A DNA stretch of 64,000 nt from Candidatus Gastranaerophilales bacterium (GTDB taxonomy: Bacteria; Cyanobacteriota; Vampirovibrionia; Gastranaerophilales; Gastranaerophilaceae), in NCBI GenBank assembly GCA_944322675.1, contig CALUPO010000002.1:1-64000 (forward strand), read 5' to 3'. Below, piece after piece: positions 27,968 through 36,708 of the stretch (positions are counted from its first letter, which is position 1; every line of letters starts with the position of its first letter). Both the position numbers and the translations under genes were made by a program. The notes beneath the pieces were generated by a model, which saw nothing but the letters and a program-made list of their open reading frames with translations, did no database searches and was not told the DNA's origin.

Positions 27968-28936
27968 ATGAAGTATTTTAAAATAATAATATTTATTATA
28001 GTATGGTTATTTATTATAAGTAATAATTGTAACTATTGTTTTGCAAATCAGGAGAATGACATGGATAAAACAAAAAAAACAATAAGATTAGTCTATCCTC
28101 AATGGCAAGGAGGAAATATTGCCTCTATTGTGCCTGAATTAAATTCTGAAGATGCCTCTAAGGGTTATATTTTGGGTGCATATTTATTAAATTACTTAGC
28201 ACCTAAAACTAATAATAAAATAATAACAATTCCTGTTTCAAATGATATAAAAAGGGTTGAAAAAAATGGTATAATTGGCTACCAAGAAATTTTAGAACAA
28301 ACTAAAAATGCTTTATCAATGATAAATGAAGAAAGTCCTGATAAAATTTTAACTTTAGGAGGGGAATGTTCAGTAAGTGTTGTTCCTTTTACTTATCTTG
28401 CAAGCAAATATAAAAATGATATTGCAATGATATGGATTGATGCACACCCTGATATAACCTTACCTTGTGATAAAACGTACAATGGTTATCATGCAATGGC
28501 GGTTACTGCAATTATGGGAGAAGGCGATAAAGGTATAATATCACATTTGCCTGCAAAAATTGATAAAAGTAATATTTTATTTGTGGGACTTAGAGATTGG
28601 GAAAGAAAAGAAATTAAAGAACGTCAATTACAATATAATATTAAACATTTATCCTGTGAAGATGTATCAAATAACAGTTCTAAAGTTTTAGATTGGATTA
28701 AATCTAAAAATGTAAAACATGTTGTAATTCATTTCGACCTTGATGTTTTGGATCCTCAAGAAATTATAGCTGCTGTTGGTGTTGTTCCAAAAGGCATGAA
28801 AATTGATGAAGTTGTAAGAATTATAAATGATATTCAAAAAGAATATGATATTGTCGGTTTAACTATTGCTGAACCCATGCCAAAAGTTGCTATAAAATTA
28901 AAAAACATGCTTGAAAAACTTCCACTTGTGAAATAA
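27968..28936 (+). CDS. Exported arginase/ureohydrolase-fold protein
   Basis: The start at 27968 follows AAAAAGG by a normal distance; an in-frame ATG at 27935 lacks one. A signal peptide (residues 4-26, cleavage possibly after CFA) sends the protein out of the cytoplasm. The arginase fold is shown by IDAHPDI and HFDLDVLDP, which carry four metal ligands. The usual first motif GGDHS is replaced by GGECS, so the His ligand is Cys. The end has ITIAEPMP. Arginase-family members act on guanidino compounds; an exported one with Cys in this site may have a different substrate or metal. Confidence 0.85.
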   Translation: MKYFKIIIFIIVWLFIISNNCNYCFANQENDMDKTKKTIRLVYPQWQGGNIASIVPELNSEDASKGYILGAYLLNYLAPKTNNKIITIPVSNDIKRVEKNGIIGYQEILEQTKNALSMINEESPDKILTLGGECSVSVVPFTYLASKYKNDIAMIWIDAHPDITLPCDKTYNGYHAMAVTAIMGEGDKGIISHLPAKIDKSNILFVGLRDWERKEIKERQLQYNIKHLSCEDVSNNSSKVLDWIKSKNVKHVVIHFDLDVLDPQEIIAAVGVVPKGMKIDEVVRIINDIQKEYDIVGLTIAEPMPKVAIKLKNMLEKLPLVK

Positions 28937-28939
28937 TGA

Positions 28940-31900
28940 TTAGACATTAGATAAAAACTTTTTTAACGTAATATAGTTATTATCCATATTTTGACTAATT
29001 AGCATATTATGTATATCTTCTAAACTCATAAATTCGGTTGTTTGTGAATCAACCGGAAGGACATACCTTTTCATTTTTGTATCATTATCCTTAAAGTTCA
29101 ACATTGTTTTTAAAGTTATAGTTTCTTTTTCTTTATCTACATAGCATGGAATCATAATCTCATATTTTTGAGAATATATATCATAAGGAGCATTATAATA
29201 TCCTGTTTTAGATTTTAATAATATACCGTCATTTAAAATATCCGTTAATATTTGAGCACAGTTATTCAATGAATAATCAGGGTGTATATCTTTCATCCTT
29301 GTTAAAAAAGCCCCTGTAAAATGTTTTTCATAATCCTTACTACTATTATATTTTTGCATATATTTTTTTATAGTTGGATCTAAATTATCATTATTTAGCA
29401 AAGTGTCATATAATATCTTAACAACATTTTCTTTAGCGTAAAATCTTTCATGAAAATCTTTACTATTGAAATCTTGCTTATAAAATAATTGTTTGCTTCC
29501 TAAATCTTGTAAAGTATTATCACCTGTTATGCCAACTAATTCAAAATCACCGTTTAATGCTATGTCAATTGAAAATAACTCATTTTCATTTAAATAACAA
29601 TTATTGTCATTTGTTTCTTGCTCTAAAACATTATCGTCATTTTCATAATCTTCATAATTTTCGTTGTCTAGCTTACTTATACTATTAGAATTATCCGTAA
29701 ATTCTATATCACCTGTATTACTTTTAATGTCTATAGAATCAAGTTTTTCACTATTATCACTATAGTATTCTTTTGTTTTACTATCATTATTTATTATATT
29801 ATAATTATTATCCAAAATAACATTTTGATATTCTACTGTTTTTAGCAAATCTTCTCTACCTGAATAATAATTTATTGTAAGACTCTTACATTTGTATTCT
29901 TTATCACTGATTCTTGTTAAATCTGTATATATTTTACTTTCTATTAACTCTGAATTTAAATCATTGTTTTCATAAAACATAGTAAATTTTTCAGATTTAT
30001 CTATTATATTATTATTTATTGTTTCTAGATTTTCATATGTTTTTGATTTTAATCCATTTTTTTCATTTTCAAATATAATTTTCATTAAATTACAATGTGC
30101 AGTGTGATCTTGATAATTCAAAATACAACCTTTCTTTATTATTTGTTTAATTTGATCATTTCTACCATCAGCATAATCATCTACAATTTTTTTATATCTA
30201 CGTATCTTATTTATATAATTTATTTTACCTTGTTCGAATGTTAATTGTTTTAATTTTTGATCATTCTCATAAAATATTTGTATTTTTTTACTAAATTTAT
30301 CAATTTTATTGCCCCAATCAACTGTAAAATCATAATATTTTTGCTGTTTTATATCTGTTTTAGATTTACTATCATATTCTTCTATAGCTTCGGTATATGT
30401 GTCAATTTTCTTTGCATTATCTATTTTTCCATTGAAGAATGTTTTTTTTCTTAACTTATCATTTCGACCTTTATCATACTCACTTACCTGCTCACTATAT
30501 GTTTCAATTTTATTTTCCCTATCTATTGTTACATTGGAAAATATTTGTGTTTTTAACTTATCATCTCGATCTGCATCATAATTTTTTACCGTCTCCTTAT
30601 ACGTTTCAATTTTATTTTTATTATATATTGTTCCATTGGAAAAAGTTTGTGTTTTTAACTTATCATTTCGACCTTTACCATACTCATTTAACAAGTTAGC
30701 ATATTTGTCAATATTATTTTTAATATCTATTGTTCTATTGGAAAAAGTTTGTGTTTTTAACTTATCATCTCGATCTGCATCATACTCATTTAACAAGCTA
30801 ACATATCTTTCAATGTTATTTTTATTATCTATCATTTCAGTGGAAAATGTTTGTTTTTTTAACTTGTCATTTCGACCTTTATTATACTTCTTTACAACCT
30901 TACTATATTTTTCAATTTTCTTTGTATTATCTATTTTTCCATTGAAGAATTTTCTTTTGCTTAATTTATCATCTCGATCTGCATCATACTCATTTACCAC
31001 CTTAATATACGTTTCAGTTTTCTTTATATTATCTATTTCTGCATTGGAAAATATTTTTTTTATTAACTTATCATTTCGACCTTCATATTCATTTATAAGC
31101 CTATCATATTTTTTCTTTGTATTATCTATTTCTATATTGGAAAATATTTTTTTTATTAACTTATCATTTCGAGCTTCATATTCTTCTATAACTTCGTTAT
31201 ATTTGTTACTTTGATCTTTATTATTTATTTCTCCACCGGAGAATATTTGTCTTCTTAACTTATCATCTCGACCTTCATCATATTCATTTATAAGCCCACT
31301 ATTTATTTCAATTTTCTTTGTATTATCTATTTCTCCACCGGAGAATGTTTGTCTTCTTAACTTATCATCTCGACCTTTACCAAAATCCTTTACAATCTCA
31401 CTATATTTTTCAATTTTCTTTGTATTATCTATTTTTCCATTGAAGAATGTTTTTTTGCTTAGCTTATCATTTCGACCTTCATAGCTTTCTACGATTTTAG
31501 CATAATCTTTAGTTTGTTTTTCATCATTAATTAAACAACCCTGGTATAATTTTTTTTGTAATTTGTCATTTCTATTATTATATTTTTTTACTAATACTTT
31601 ATAATTTTTTGTTTTATTATCTTTATCCAATGCCATATTATAAATGCATTTTTCTATTAAATTATCTTTGACATTATCTTTTGTAACTCTATCGTTTTCA
31701 TATTTTTTTGTAAGCATGCCATAATTAATAATTTCACCATTTTCATCAAATTTAACATCTTTATATGTTGAATAACTTAATCCTTGTGGTTTATCAGCAA
31801 TACATAATGTATATTTTGAAGCTGATTTTAAGTATCCGTTTTCATACAATTCCGGATTTTCAATTTCTTTACTAAAATCACTATTTTCATGATAATATAC

Positions 31901-32254
31901 AGGTGCATTTTCATCTTTATTACAAAATATTAATCCATCTATTGTTATTTCGGAAGTTTTTTGAGCGTTACTGTTTCTTATTTGATTTGACATAGATTCA
32001 TTATATATAGCTGCGTTTTCCTTTACCAAATTATTAATTTTGGCTAATTTAGAAATTCCTTTTACTAAAGGAGTCACTATTAATTTTTGAACGATTTTTT
32101 TATTTTTTCGCCCACCAAATGATACATAATCAATATTAATTGACTTATTATATTTTATGTTTGTGTTTGTTTTATTTATATCATTCGTGGTTTTTTTGTT
32201 GTCTTTTAATTTATAATTTTTTTCCAAGCCAGTGTAAAATAAATTAACTTTCAT
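28940..32254 (-). CDS. Large tandem-repeat protein with N-terminal SFGG motif (1104 aa)
   Basis: Function is unknown. GGAGG lies 8 bases before the ATG. Residues 1-60 are Asn/Lys-rich with VSFGGRK near 44-50; a helical segment follows (60-95). From about residue 205 to 710 a unit of roughly 33 residues repeats about 15 times, with consensus GR[ND]DKL+++TFSNG+IDN, then KI-x-x-Y and a short helix ending in EY. Degenerate copies continue to about 860. An acidic Asn/Asp/Glu linker (about 865-915) leads to a C-terminal domain of about 190 residues (YCVDKEKETITLK-like strands, FTGAFLTRMKDIHPDYSLNN). There is no signal peptide or membrane helix. The repeats recall YD/MORN-type beta solenoids but I cannot assign them. 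Confidence 0.85.
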   Translation of the reverse strand: MKVNLFYTGLEKNYKLKDNKKTTNDINKTNTNIKYNKSINIDYVSFGGRKNKKIVQKLIVTPLVKGISKLAKINNLVKENAAIYNESMSNQIRNSNAQKTSEITIDGLIFCNKDENAPVYYHENSDFSKEIENPELYENGYLKSASKYTLCIADKPQGLSYSTYKDVKFDENGEIINYGMLTKKYENDRVTKDNVKDNLIEKCIYNMALDKDNKTKNYKVLVKKYNNRNDKLQKKLYQGCLINDEKQTKDYAKIVESYEGRNDKLSKKTFFNGKIDNTKKIEKYSEIVKDFGKGRDDKLRRQTFSGGEIDNTKKIEINSGLINEYDEGRDDKLRRQIFSGGEINNKDQSNKYNEVIEEYEARNDKLIKKIFSNIEIDNTKKKYDRLINEYEGRNDKLIKKIFSNAEIDNIKKTETYIKVVNEYDADRDDKLSKRKFFNGKIDNTKKIEKYSKVVKKYNKGRNDKLKKQTFSTEMIDNKNNIERYVSLLNEYDADRDDKLKTQTFSNRTIDIKNNIDKYANLLNEYGKGRNDKLKTQTFSNGTIYNKNKIETYKETVKNYDADRDDKLKTQIFSNVTIDRENKIETYSEQVSEYDKGRNDKLRKKTFFNGKIDNAKKIDTYTEAIEEYDSKSKTDIKQQKYYDFTVDWGNKIDKFSKKIQIFYENDQKLKQLTFEQGKINYINKIRRYKKIVDDYADGRNDQIKQIIKKGCILNYQDHTAHCNLMKIIFENEKNGLKSKTYENLETINNNIIDKSEKFTMFYENNDLNSELIESKIYTDLTRISDKEYKCKSLTINYYSGREDLLKTVEYQNVILDNNYNIINNDSKTKEYYSDNSEKLDSIDIKSNTGDIEFTDNSNSISKLDNENYEDYENDDNVLEQETNDNNCYLNENELFSIDIALNGDFELVGITGDNTLQDLGSKQLFYKQDFNSKDFHERFYAKENVVKILYDTLLNNDNLDPTIKKYMQKYNSSKDYEKHFTGAFLTRMKDIHPDYSLNNCAQILTDILNDGILLKSKTGYYNAPYDIYSQKYEIMIPCYVDKEKETITLKTMLNFKDNDTKMKRYVLPVDSQTTEFMSLEDIHNMLISQNMDNNYITLKKFLSNV
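30120..31645 (-). repeat. Tandem coding repeats of about 100 bp
   Basis: The 33-residue units of the 1104-residue protein are visible at DNA level as a recurring pattern of about 99-102 bp. The plus strand repeats variants of CTTAACTTATCATCTCGACC and CCATTGAAGAATGTTTTT. Unit length is always a multiple of three, and copies such as 30650-30790 are close enough to suggest recent duplication or recombination. Confidence 0.85.
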
Positions 32255-32472
32255 AATGTTTCCTCCAGTAAAGTCAAAAATATTATATAGGTAGTATAAT
32301 ATAATGTCAATAACTTATTAAGAAATATTTCTTTTTATTTATGAATCAATTTAATAAAATATTGCAAAAGCTCATTTTAATGCAAATCTACAAAATAAAT
32401 ACTTTTTATTAACAATATACAAATTAATATGCCAAATATATAAGTAAAATCATAAAATATCTTAAAACAATA

Positions 32473-32811
32473 CTATTTTTGTATAGCAATTAAAATATTA
32501 TAAATTTCTCTTAATCTTGTTGAATTAAAATTTTTCAACATTTTCTTTATTTCATTTATATAATCTATATCTTCTTCTGATTGTATAACTAATTTTCTAG
32601 AAAAAAATATTGTAGGTTCAACATCAAAAAAGTTGCAAAGATTTGCCAACACTTCACTTGATATAAAAGTTCTGCCGGTTTCGATTGTGGCTATAGTTTG
32701 CGGCTGTAACCCTATATACTCAGCCAACTGTTCCTGTGTTATATTTTTTTGTCTTCTCAACTCTTTAATAGTAGAACCTAAAATGGATTTTATTTTACCG
32801 CTATTTATCAT
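32473..32811 (-). CDS. XRE-family transcriptional regulator (112 aa)
   Basis: The N-terminal Cro/C1-type domain reads GSTIKELRRQKNITQEQLAE, YIGLQPQTIATIETGRTFIS, then LCNFFDVEPTIFFSRK. The C-terminal 45 residues form a short helical tail (DYINEIKKMLKNFNSTRLREI) suited to dimer formation. A perfect 21-bp inverted repeat begins 29 bases upstream of the start and is a natural candidate operator. The gene lies between the repeat-protein gene and a second regulator read in the same direction. Confidence 0.9.
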   Translation of the reverse strand: MINSGKIKSILGSTIKELRRQKNITQEQLAEYIGLQPQTIATIETGRTFISSEVLANLCNFFDVEPTIFFSRKLVIQSEEDIDYINEIKKMLKNFNSTRLREIYNILIAIQK

Positions 32812-32839
32812 AATATAACTATTTTAATTTCTTTTTTAA

Positions 32840-32892
32840 ATTATTCTATTGATTTTAAATATTTTTTTTACATTTAAAATCAATAGAATAAT
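32840..32892. promoter_or_regulatory. Perfect 21-bp inverted repeat upstream of the XRE regulator
   Basis: The arms at 32840-32860 and 32872-32892 are exact reverse complements (ATTATTCTATTGATTTTAAAT on the left, less its last base shown in full by position), with an 11-base loop. The stem contains only two or three G-C pairs and no U-tract, so it is a poor intrinsic terminator. An operator or a leader hairpin of the adjacent regulator is more likely. Confidence 0.6.
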
Positions 32893-33051
32893 AATTTGAA
32901 TACAAAAACTTATATTTTAAATTGTATCAATAAATATATAAAAAAGTTCATTAATCATTGTGTTATTTTTTTAAGCTTAAAAACATTTTATAACAAAAAA
33001 TATAAATATAAGTTTATGTTACATTAAAAAAATATCTATTCCAATTTTAAT

Positions 33052-33516
33052 TTACATTTTATTATCATAATTTAAAAGCCAATTAATAGAAATATCAAAA
33101 TTTTGGCTTATTTTAAATAATTCTTCAGTTGTTGGAAGAGACTTGTTTTGTAATATTTCATCTAATCTATCTTTATCACAATTCACAATCATTGCAAATT
33201 GTAATTTATTCATTTGATTTTTCTCAATTAAAAATTTAATCTTTTCATTAATATTAAATAAATTTTCTATTGGTTTTTCTTTTATTGTGTACGTATATTT
33301 CTTTATAAACATATTTCCTTCACCTGTATATAACCAATTTATATTTAGATTACATTTTAATATTAATGCTTTAATAAGATTTGAAGATAGTTTCTGAGTA
33401 CCTGCTTCATAACGCAAATAAGTAGGTTGCGGTATATCAAGCATTTTTGCAAAAGCAGCTTTACTCTTTTTCAAAATTAATCGAACTTCTTTTAATCTTT
33501 GTAGTGTTTGATTCAT
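33052..33516 (-). CDS. Double helix-turn-helix repressor-like protein
   Basis: The 154-residue protein appears to contain two XRE-type domains: residues 1-70 (RLILKKSKAAFAKMLDIPQP, then TYLRYEAGTQKLS) and residues 85-150 (NQMNKLQFAMIVNCDKDRLD). Each ends with the phrase NINWLYTGEGNMF or ISINWLLNYDNKM, typical of phage CI-like repressors. AAAGGA lies 6 bases before the ATG. No phage genes are adjacent. The duplication could allow one monomer to bind two half-sites. Confidence 0.85.
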   Translation of the reverse strand: MNQTLQRLKEVRLILKKSKAAFAKMLDIPQPTYLRYEAGTQKLSSNLIKALILKCNLNINWLYTGEGNMFIKKYTYTIKEKPIENLFNINEKIKFLIEKNQMNKLQFAMIVNCDKDRLDEILQNKSLPTTEELFKISQNFDISINWLLNYDNKM

Positions 33517-33642
33517 ATTTTATCCTTTCTATTTTTATATACTACAAATTATACTATAATATTTATCCAATTTATAATATATATATTCATATTTAGTTAT
33601 AATATACAAACTAAATTGTTATTAAAATTTTCAAAATAAATA

Positions 33643-33671
33643 ATACAGTCTAAAAAAGACTGTATTTTTAA
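33643..33671 (-). terminator. Candidate intrinsic terminator after the small SFG protein gene
   Basis: ATACAGTC at 33643-33650 pairs perfectly with GACTGTAT at 33658-33665 around a TAAAAAA loop. Read leftward from the small SFG gene, the hairpin is followed by TATTTATTTTG. Read on the plus strand it is followed by TTTTTAATT, so it might work in both directions. Confidence 0.5.
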
Positions 33672-33736
33672 TTAAAAACTAAGATTATTGTTTAATTAGT
33701 CAATTATAATAACAACTTACCAAATAATAAAAAATG

Positions 33737-34015
33737 TTAAACAATTGTATATCTATTTTCACTTTTTAATTTAATTTTATAATTAATTTGTTCTTCTAAT
33801 GTCATATTTGCCATTTTTTCTTCATCTTCTTTAAAAAACTTAATTTTTTGTGTCTTAAATTTTAAGTTGTCATTATTATTCACAAAACTGCTGCGAAAAA
33901 ATTTGTCTTTGTTTAATTTATTGTTCAATACTTTTGATTCTATTTTATCCGCTTGAGGTTTATTTTGTATATTTTGTGGTATTTTATAATTTGGTGTACC
34001 AAAACTAATATTCAT
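33737..34015 (-). CDS. Small protein beginning with an ISFG motif (92 aa)
   Basis: AAGGAG 6 bases before the ATG supports translation. The protein opens MNISFGTPNYKIPQNIQNKP, so the F-G motif is at the extreme N-terminus. The rest is polar and Lys/Asn-rich, with a helix EEKMANMTLEEQINYKIKLK near the end. There is no membrane segment or known domain. It shares only the motif with the proteins at 789, 1798 and 28940. Function is unknown. Confidence 0.75.
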   Translation of the reverse strand: MNISFGTPNYKIPQNIQNKPQADKIESKVLNNKLNKDKFFRSSFVNNNDNLKFKTQKIKFFKEDEEKMANMTLEEQINYKIKLKSENRYTIV

Positions 34016-34168
34016 TTTTTCTCCTTTAATTTTTTATTTTTACTCATATATAATAACATTGGTAAAAATAAATATTGCTACATAATAACTAAAATTTTAC
34101 AAAATTTTACATTTTTTTAATGCAAAAAATTTTAAGTGATATAATTTAAAAAAAAGGAGTAATAAATT

Positions 34169-34939
34169 ATGATAAAAATAGCTGATAAAGAGTTTTCATC
34201 ACGTTTAATGGTGGGAACAGGAAAATTTAGTGATTTTGAAACTATGAAACAAGCACATAAAGCTAGTGGTGCTGAAATTGTTACTGTCGCTATAAGAAGA
34301 GTGGACATGAAAGCTCAAGGACATGTTGGATTAATGGAAAATATTGATTTAAATAAATATTGGATATTGCCAAATACAGCAGGATGCCAAAATGTTGAAG
34401 AAGCACTTCGTGTTGCAAGATTAAGTCGTGCTATGGGAATAAATAATTGGATAAAACTTGAAGTCATTCCTGACCCAAAATATTTGATGCCAGACCCAAT
34501 TGCAACATTTGAGGCTGCTAAAATACTTATTGATGAAGGTTTTACTGTACTACCATATATAAATGCAGATCCTATTCTTGCTAAACGACTTGAAGAAATC
34601 GGTTGTGCAACTGTTATGCCGCTTGCATCACCTATTGGAACCGGACTTGGTGTTAAGACTATGGAAAATATTAAAATTATCATTGAACAAGCTAATATAC
34701 CTGTTGTTATCGATGCTGGTATCGGTGTTCCATCTGATGCTTCAAGTGTTATGGAACAAGGTGCTGATTTTTGTTTAATCAATACAGCTATAGCTATGGC
34801 AAATGATCCTGTAAAAATGGCTGAAGCTTTTAAACTTGGAGTTCAAGCAGGCCGCTTAAGCTATGAAGCAGGAAGAATCCCTAAAAAAGATGTAGCACAA
34901 GCTTCTTCTCCAACTATAGGTATAATTGGAAAAAATTAA
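34169..34939 (+). CDS. thiG: Thiazole synthase ThiG
   Basis: ThiG builds the thiazole phosphate of thiamine. The Schiff-base lysine sits in NNWIKLEVIPD (K96); LMVGTGKFSDF, ILPNTAGCQNVEEALR, VMPLASPIGTGLG and VIDAGIGVPSDAS complete the TIM-barrel signature. The 256 residues are normal and AAGGAG precedes the ATG. No thiS, thiH/thiO, thiF or thi-box riboswitch lies nearby, so the other components must be encoded elsewhere or supplied differently. Confidence 0.97.
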   Translation: MIKIADKEFSSRLMVGTGKFSDFETMKQAHKASGAEIVTVAIRRVDMKAQGHVGLMENIDLNKYWILPNTAGCQNVEEALRVARLSRAMGINNWIKLEVIPDPKYLMPDPIATFEAAKILIDEGFTVLPYINADPILAKRLEEIGCATVMPLASPIGTGLGVKTMENIKIIIEQANIPVVIDAGIGVPSDASSVMEQGADFCLINTAIAMANDPVKMAEAFKLGVQAGRLSYEAGRIPKKDVAQASSPTIGIIGKN

Positions 34940-34940
34940 T

Positions 34941-36029
34941 ATGAAAGATGAAAACAAAAAGCTTAAAATTTTAATAATACGACTTTCTGCTATTGGTGAT
35001 ACAATACACACACTTCCTATGGTGTATGAACTTAGGAAGTTATATCCCGATGCTCAAATTGATTGGATTGTTGAAAATAAAGCTAAACATTTTGTTGAAA
35101 ATAATCCCTTAATTGATAACGTTTATGTTGTTGATAAATTGTCTTTAAAAACATTTTCAAAAGTTGAATCAGTTGTTGAAAAAATTCGTGAAACTATTTA
35201 CGATATAGCCATTGATACTCAGCAGCTTTTTAAAAGCGGGGCTTTTTTACATATGATTAGGGCTAAACGAAAAATTATGCTCTCAGGTGGACGAGAATTT
35301 TCGTTTATTTTTGCTAATGAAATTATAAAAGCAAAACATAAGCTTTTTGATCCCAATTATCATGTTGTAAATAGAAATCTTGAGATTGTTTCATATCTTA
35401 AAGGCGAAGACTATAACCAAAACTTTAAGCCTGTATTTGTTTTGCCTCCTATATTAGATGAAACTAAAGCTAAAGTTGACGATTTGTTAAAAAATATAGA
35501 TACATCAAAAAAGACAATTATTTTGTCCCCTTTTACAACCTGGAAAACAAAACACTTTAATGATGAATTTTGGTCAAATGTTATTTCAAAATTTAAAGAC
35601 ATTACAAATATTATTATAACAGGAACAGCCAATGATTTAGAAAAATTAGAAAATATCTTAAAACTTATAAATGATAAAAATATTGAAAATAGTATAATTA
35701 ATTTGTGTGGTAAAACAAATTTATTGGAATTAACAGAAATTTTTAAACGAAGCAATGTTGTTGTTTCTCTTGATAGCGGTTCAAGTCAAATAGCCTGGGC
35801 AACACAAAAACCATATTTAATTTCAATCTTCACTTCAACATCAGCAAAAAGGACTGCACCATATGGAGAAAACATTAAAGTATTTTACCCTAATATAAGC
35901 TGTTATCCATGTCATCAAAAGGTATGCAAACGTCATAACAAAAATTATGAATTATGCAAAAAAAGTATTGACCATAGTGAAATTATTAGTGAAATAGAAA
36001 ATCAGATAAAACTTTCTACAAATGTTTAG
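34941..36029 (+). CDS. Glycosyltransferase family 9 (heptosyltransferase-like)
   Basis: GT9 enzymes add heptose or related sugars to the lipopolysaccharide core. The N-terminus ILIIRLSAIGDTIHTLPMVYEL and QIDWIVENKA is typical. The donor-binding half has SPFTTWKTKHF, SLDSGSSQIAWATQKPYLIS and a PCHQKVCKRHNKNYELC cysteine cluster. I start at ATG 34941, one base after the thiG stop, rather than the TTG at 34926 inside thiG. Cotranscription with thiG is likely but the functions seem unrelated. Confidence 0.92.
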   Translation: MKDENKKLKILIIRLSAIGDTIHTLPMVYELRKLYPDAQIDWIVENKAKHFVENNPLIDNVYVVDKLSLKTFSKVESVVEKIRETIYDIAIDTQQLFKSGAFLHMIRAKRKIMLSGGREFSFIFANEIIKAKHKLFDPNYHVVNRNLEIVSYLKGEDYNQNFKPVFVLPPILDETKAKVDDLLKNIDTSKKTIILSPFTTWKTKHFNDEFWSNVISKFKDITNIIITGTANDLEKLENILKLINDKNIENSIINLCGKTNLLELTEIFKRSNVVVSLDSGSSQIAWATQKPYLISIFTSTSAKRTAPYGENIKVFYPNISCYPCHQKVCKRHNKNYELCKKSIDHSEIISEIENQIKLSTNV

Positions 36030-36030
36030 T

Positions 36031-36687
36031 TTATGAGTTAAAAAATGTTGACTCCATATGTGAAACAATTTTAGAATGAATGATATCTTTTGATTGATTA
36101 CCATCAATTGTAATAAAATTGTATTCATTTTTCATTTTTTCATATTCTTCCAAAATTTTTGTCTGATAAATCTGGAAACTTTTATAAAAATCTTTTGAAA
36201 ACCCGATATCACGTCCTGATTCCCAATAATCAAGTCCTGTTGTTCCTATTATTCGTTTTAACAAAGTTTCAACCGGTAAATCAAGATAAAAAACAGCATC
36301 TGGTTTTGGTGCATAATCATATAGTTTTTTAACCCATTCATAATCATGCCCACGAACGACATCACGAGCATATGCAGTATAAGTATATCGGTCAAGGAGA
36401 CAAACAAATCCTGCTTTCAATGCTGGTATTATAGTATTTTCAAGTCTATCTGCAAAATCAGCAGCATAGAGAAGTGAAAAAGTAGTTGCATTTAATAAAT
36501 TTCTATCCTTTGCTTCATCAATTGCTTTAGCTATTAAAGTTGACGTTTTCCATTCTGAAATTAAAGTACCATAGGATAAATCTTCAACATATCGCTTTAA
36601 AAGTTCAATCTGTGTTGATTTACCTGAACCATCTGTTCCTTCAATAACAATTAAAAGTCCTTGATATTCATGATTTTTCTTTGTCAT
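36031..36687 (-). CDS. Thymidylate kinase-like protein, copy 2
   Basis: This is a P-loop nucleoside-monophosphate-kinase fold protein of 218 residues, with VIEGTDGSGKSTQIELLKRY, SLLYAADFADRLENTIIPAL and LDRYTYTAYARDVVRG. Canonical Tmk has a DR[YFH] followed by a serine-rich acceptor site; here the DRY-[TV]-YTA-[YF]-ARD form belongs to a distinct subgroup that I recall as commonly occurring in tandem pairs. It is paralogous to the gene just upstream. The substrate is unproven. Confidence 0.85.
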   Translation of the reverse strand: MTKKNHEYQGLLIVIEGTDGSGKSTQIELLKRYVEDLSYGTLISEWKTSTLIAKAIDEAKDRNLLNATTFSLLYAADFADRLENTIIPALKAGFVCLLDRYTYTAYARDVVRGHDYEWVKKLYDYAPKPDAVFYLDLPVETLLKRIIGTTGLDYWESGRDIGFSKDFYKSFQIYQTKILEEYEKMKNEYNFITIDGNQSKDIIHSKIVSHMESTFFNS

Positions 36688-36708
36688 TTTTTTATACCTA
36701 ATAATTAT

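Noticed and set aside
30257-31214. Several plus-strand frames opposite the tandem repeats
   Set aside because: They are antisense shadows of the 33-residue repeats; their Phe/Leu/Ser repeats arise from the complementary strand of the coding units.
30120-31645. CRISPR-like regularity
   Set aside because: The repeats are about 100 bp, directly adjacent, imperfect and maintained in one reading frame. There are no spacers and no cas genes.
33052-34015. Prophage remnant
   Set aside because: Two repressor-like genes are present, but no integrase, structural or replication genes are nearby, so the regulators alone do not justify a prophage call.
34315-34782. 155-codon minus-strand frame opposite thiG
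   Set aside because: It is an antisense shadow; thiG matches its family over the full length.
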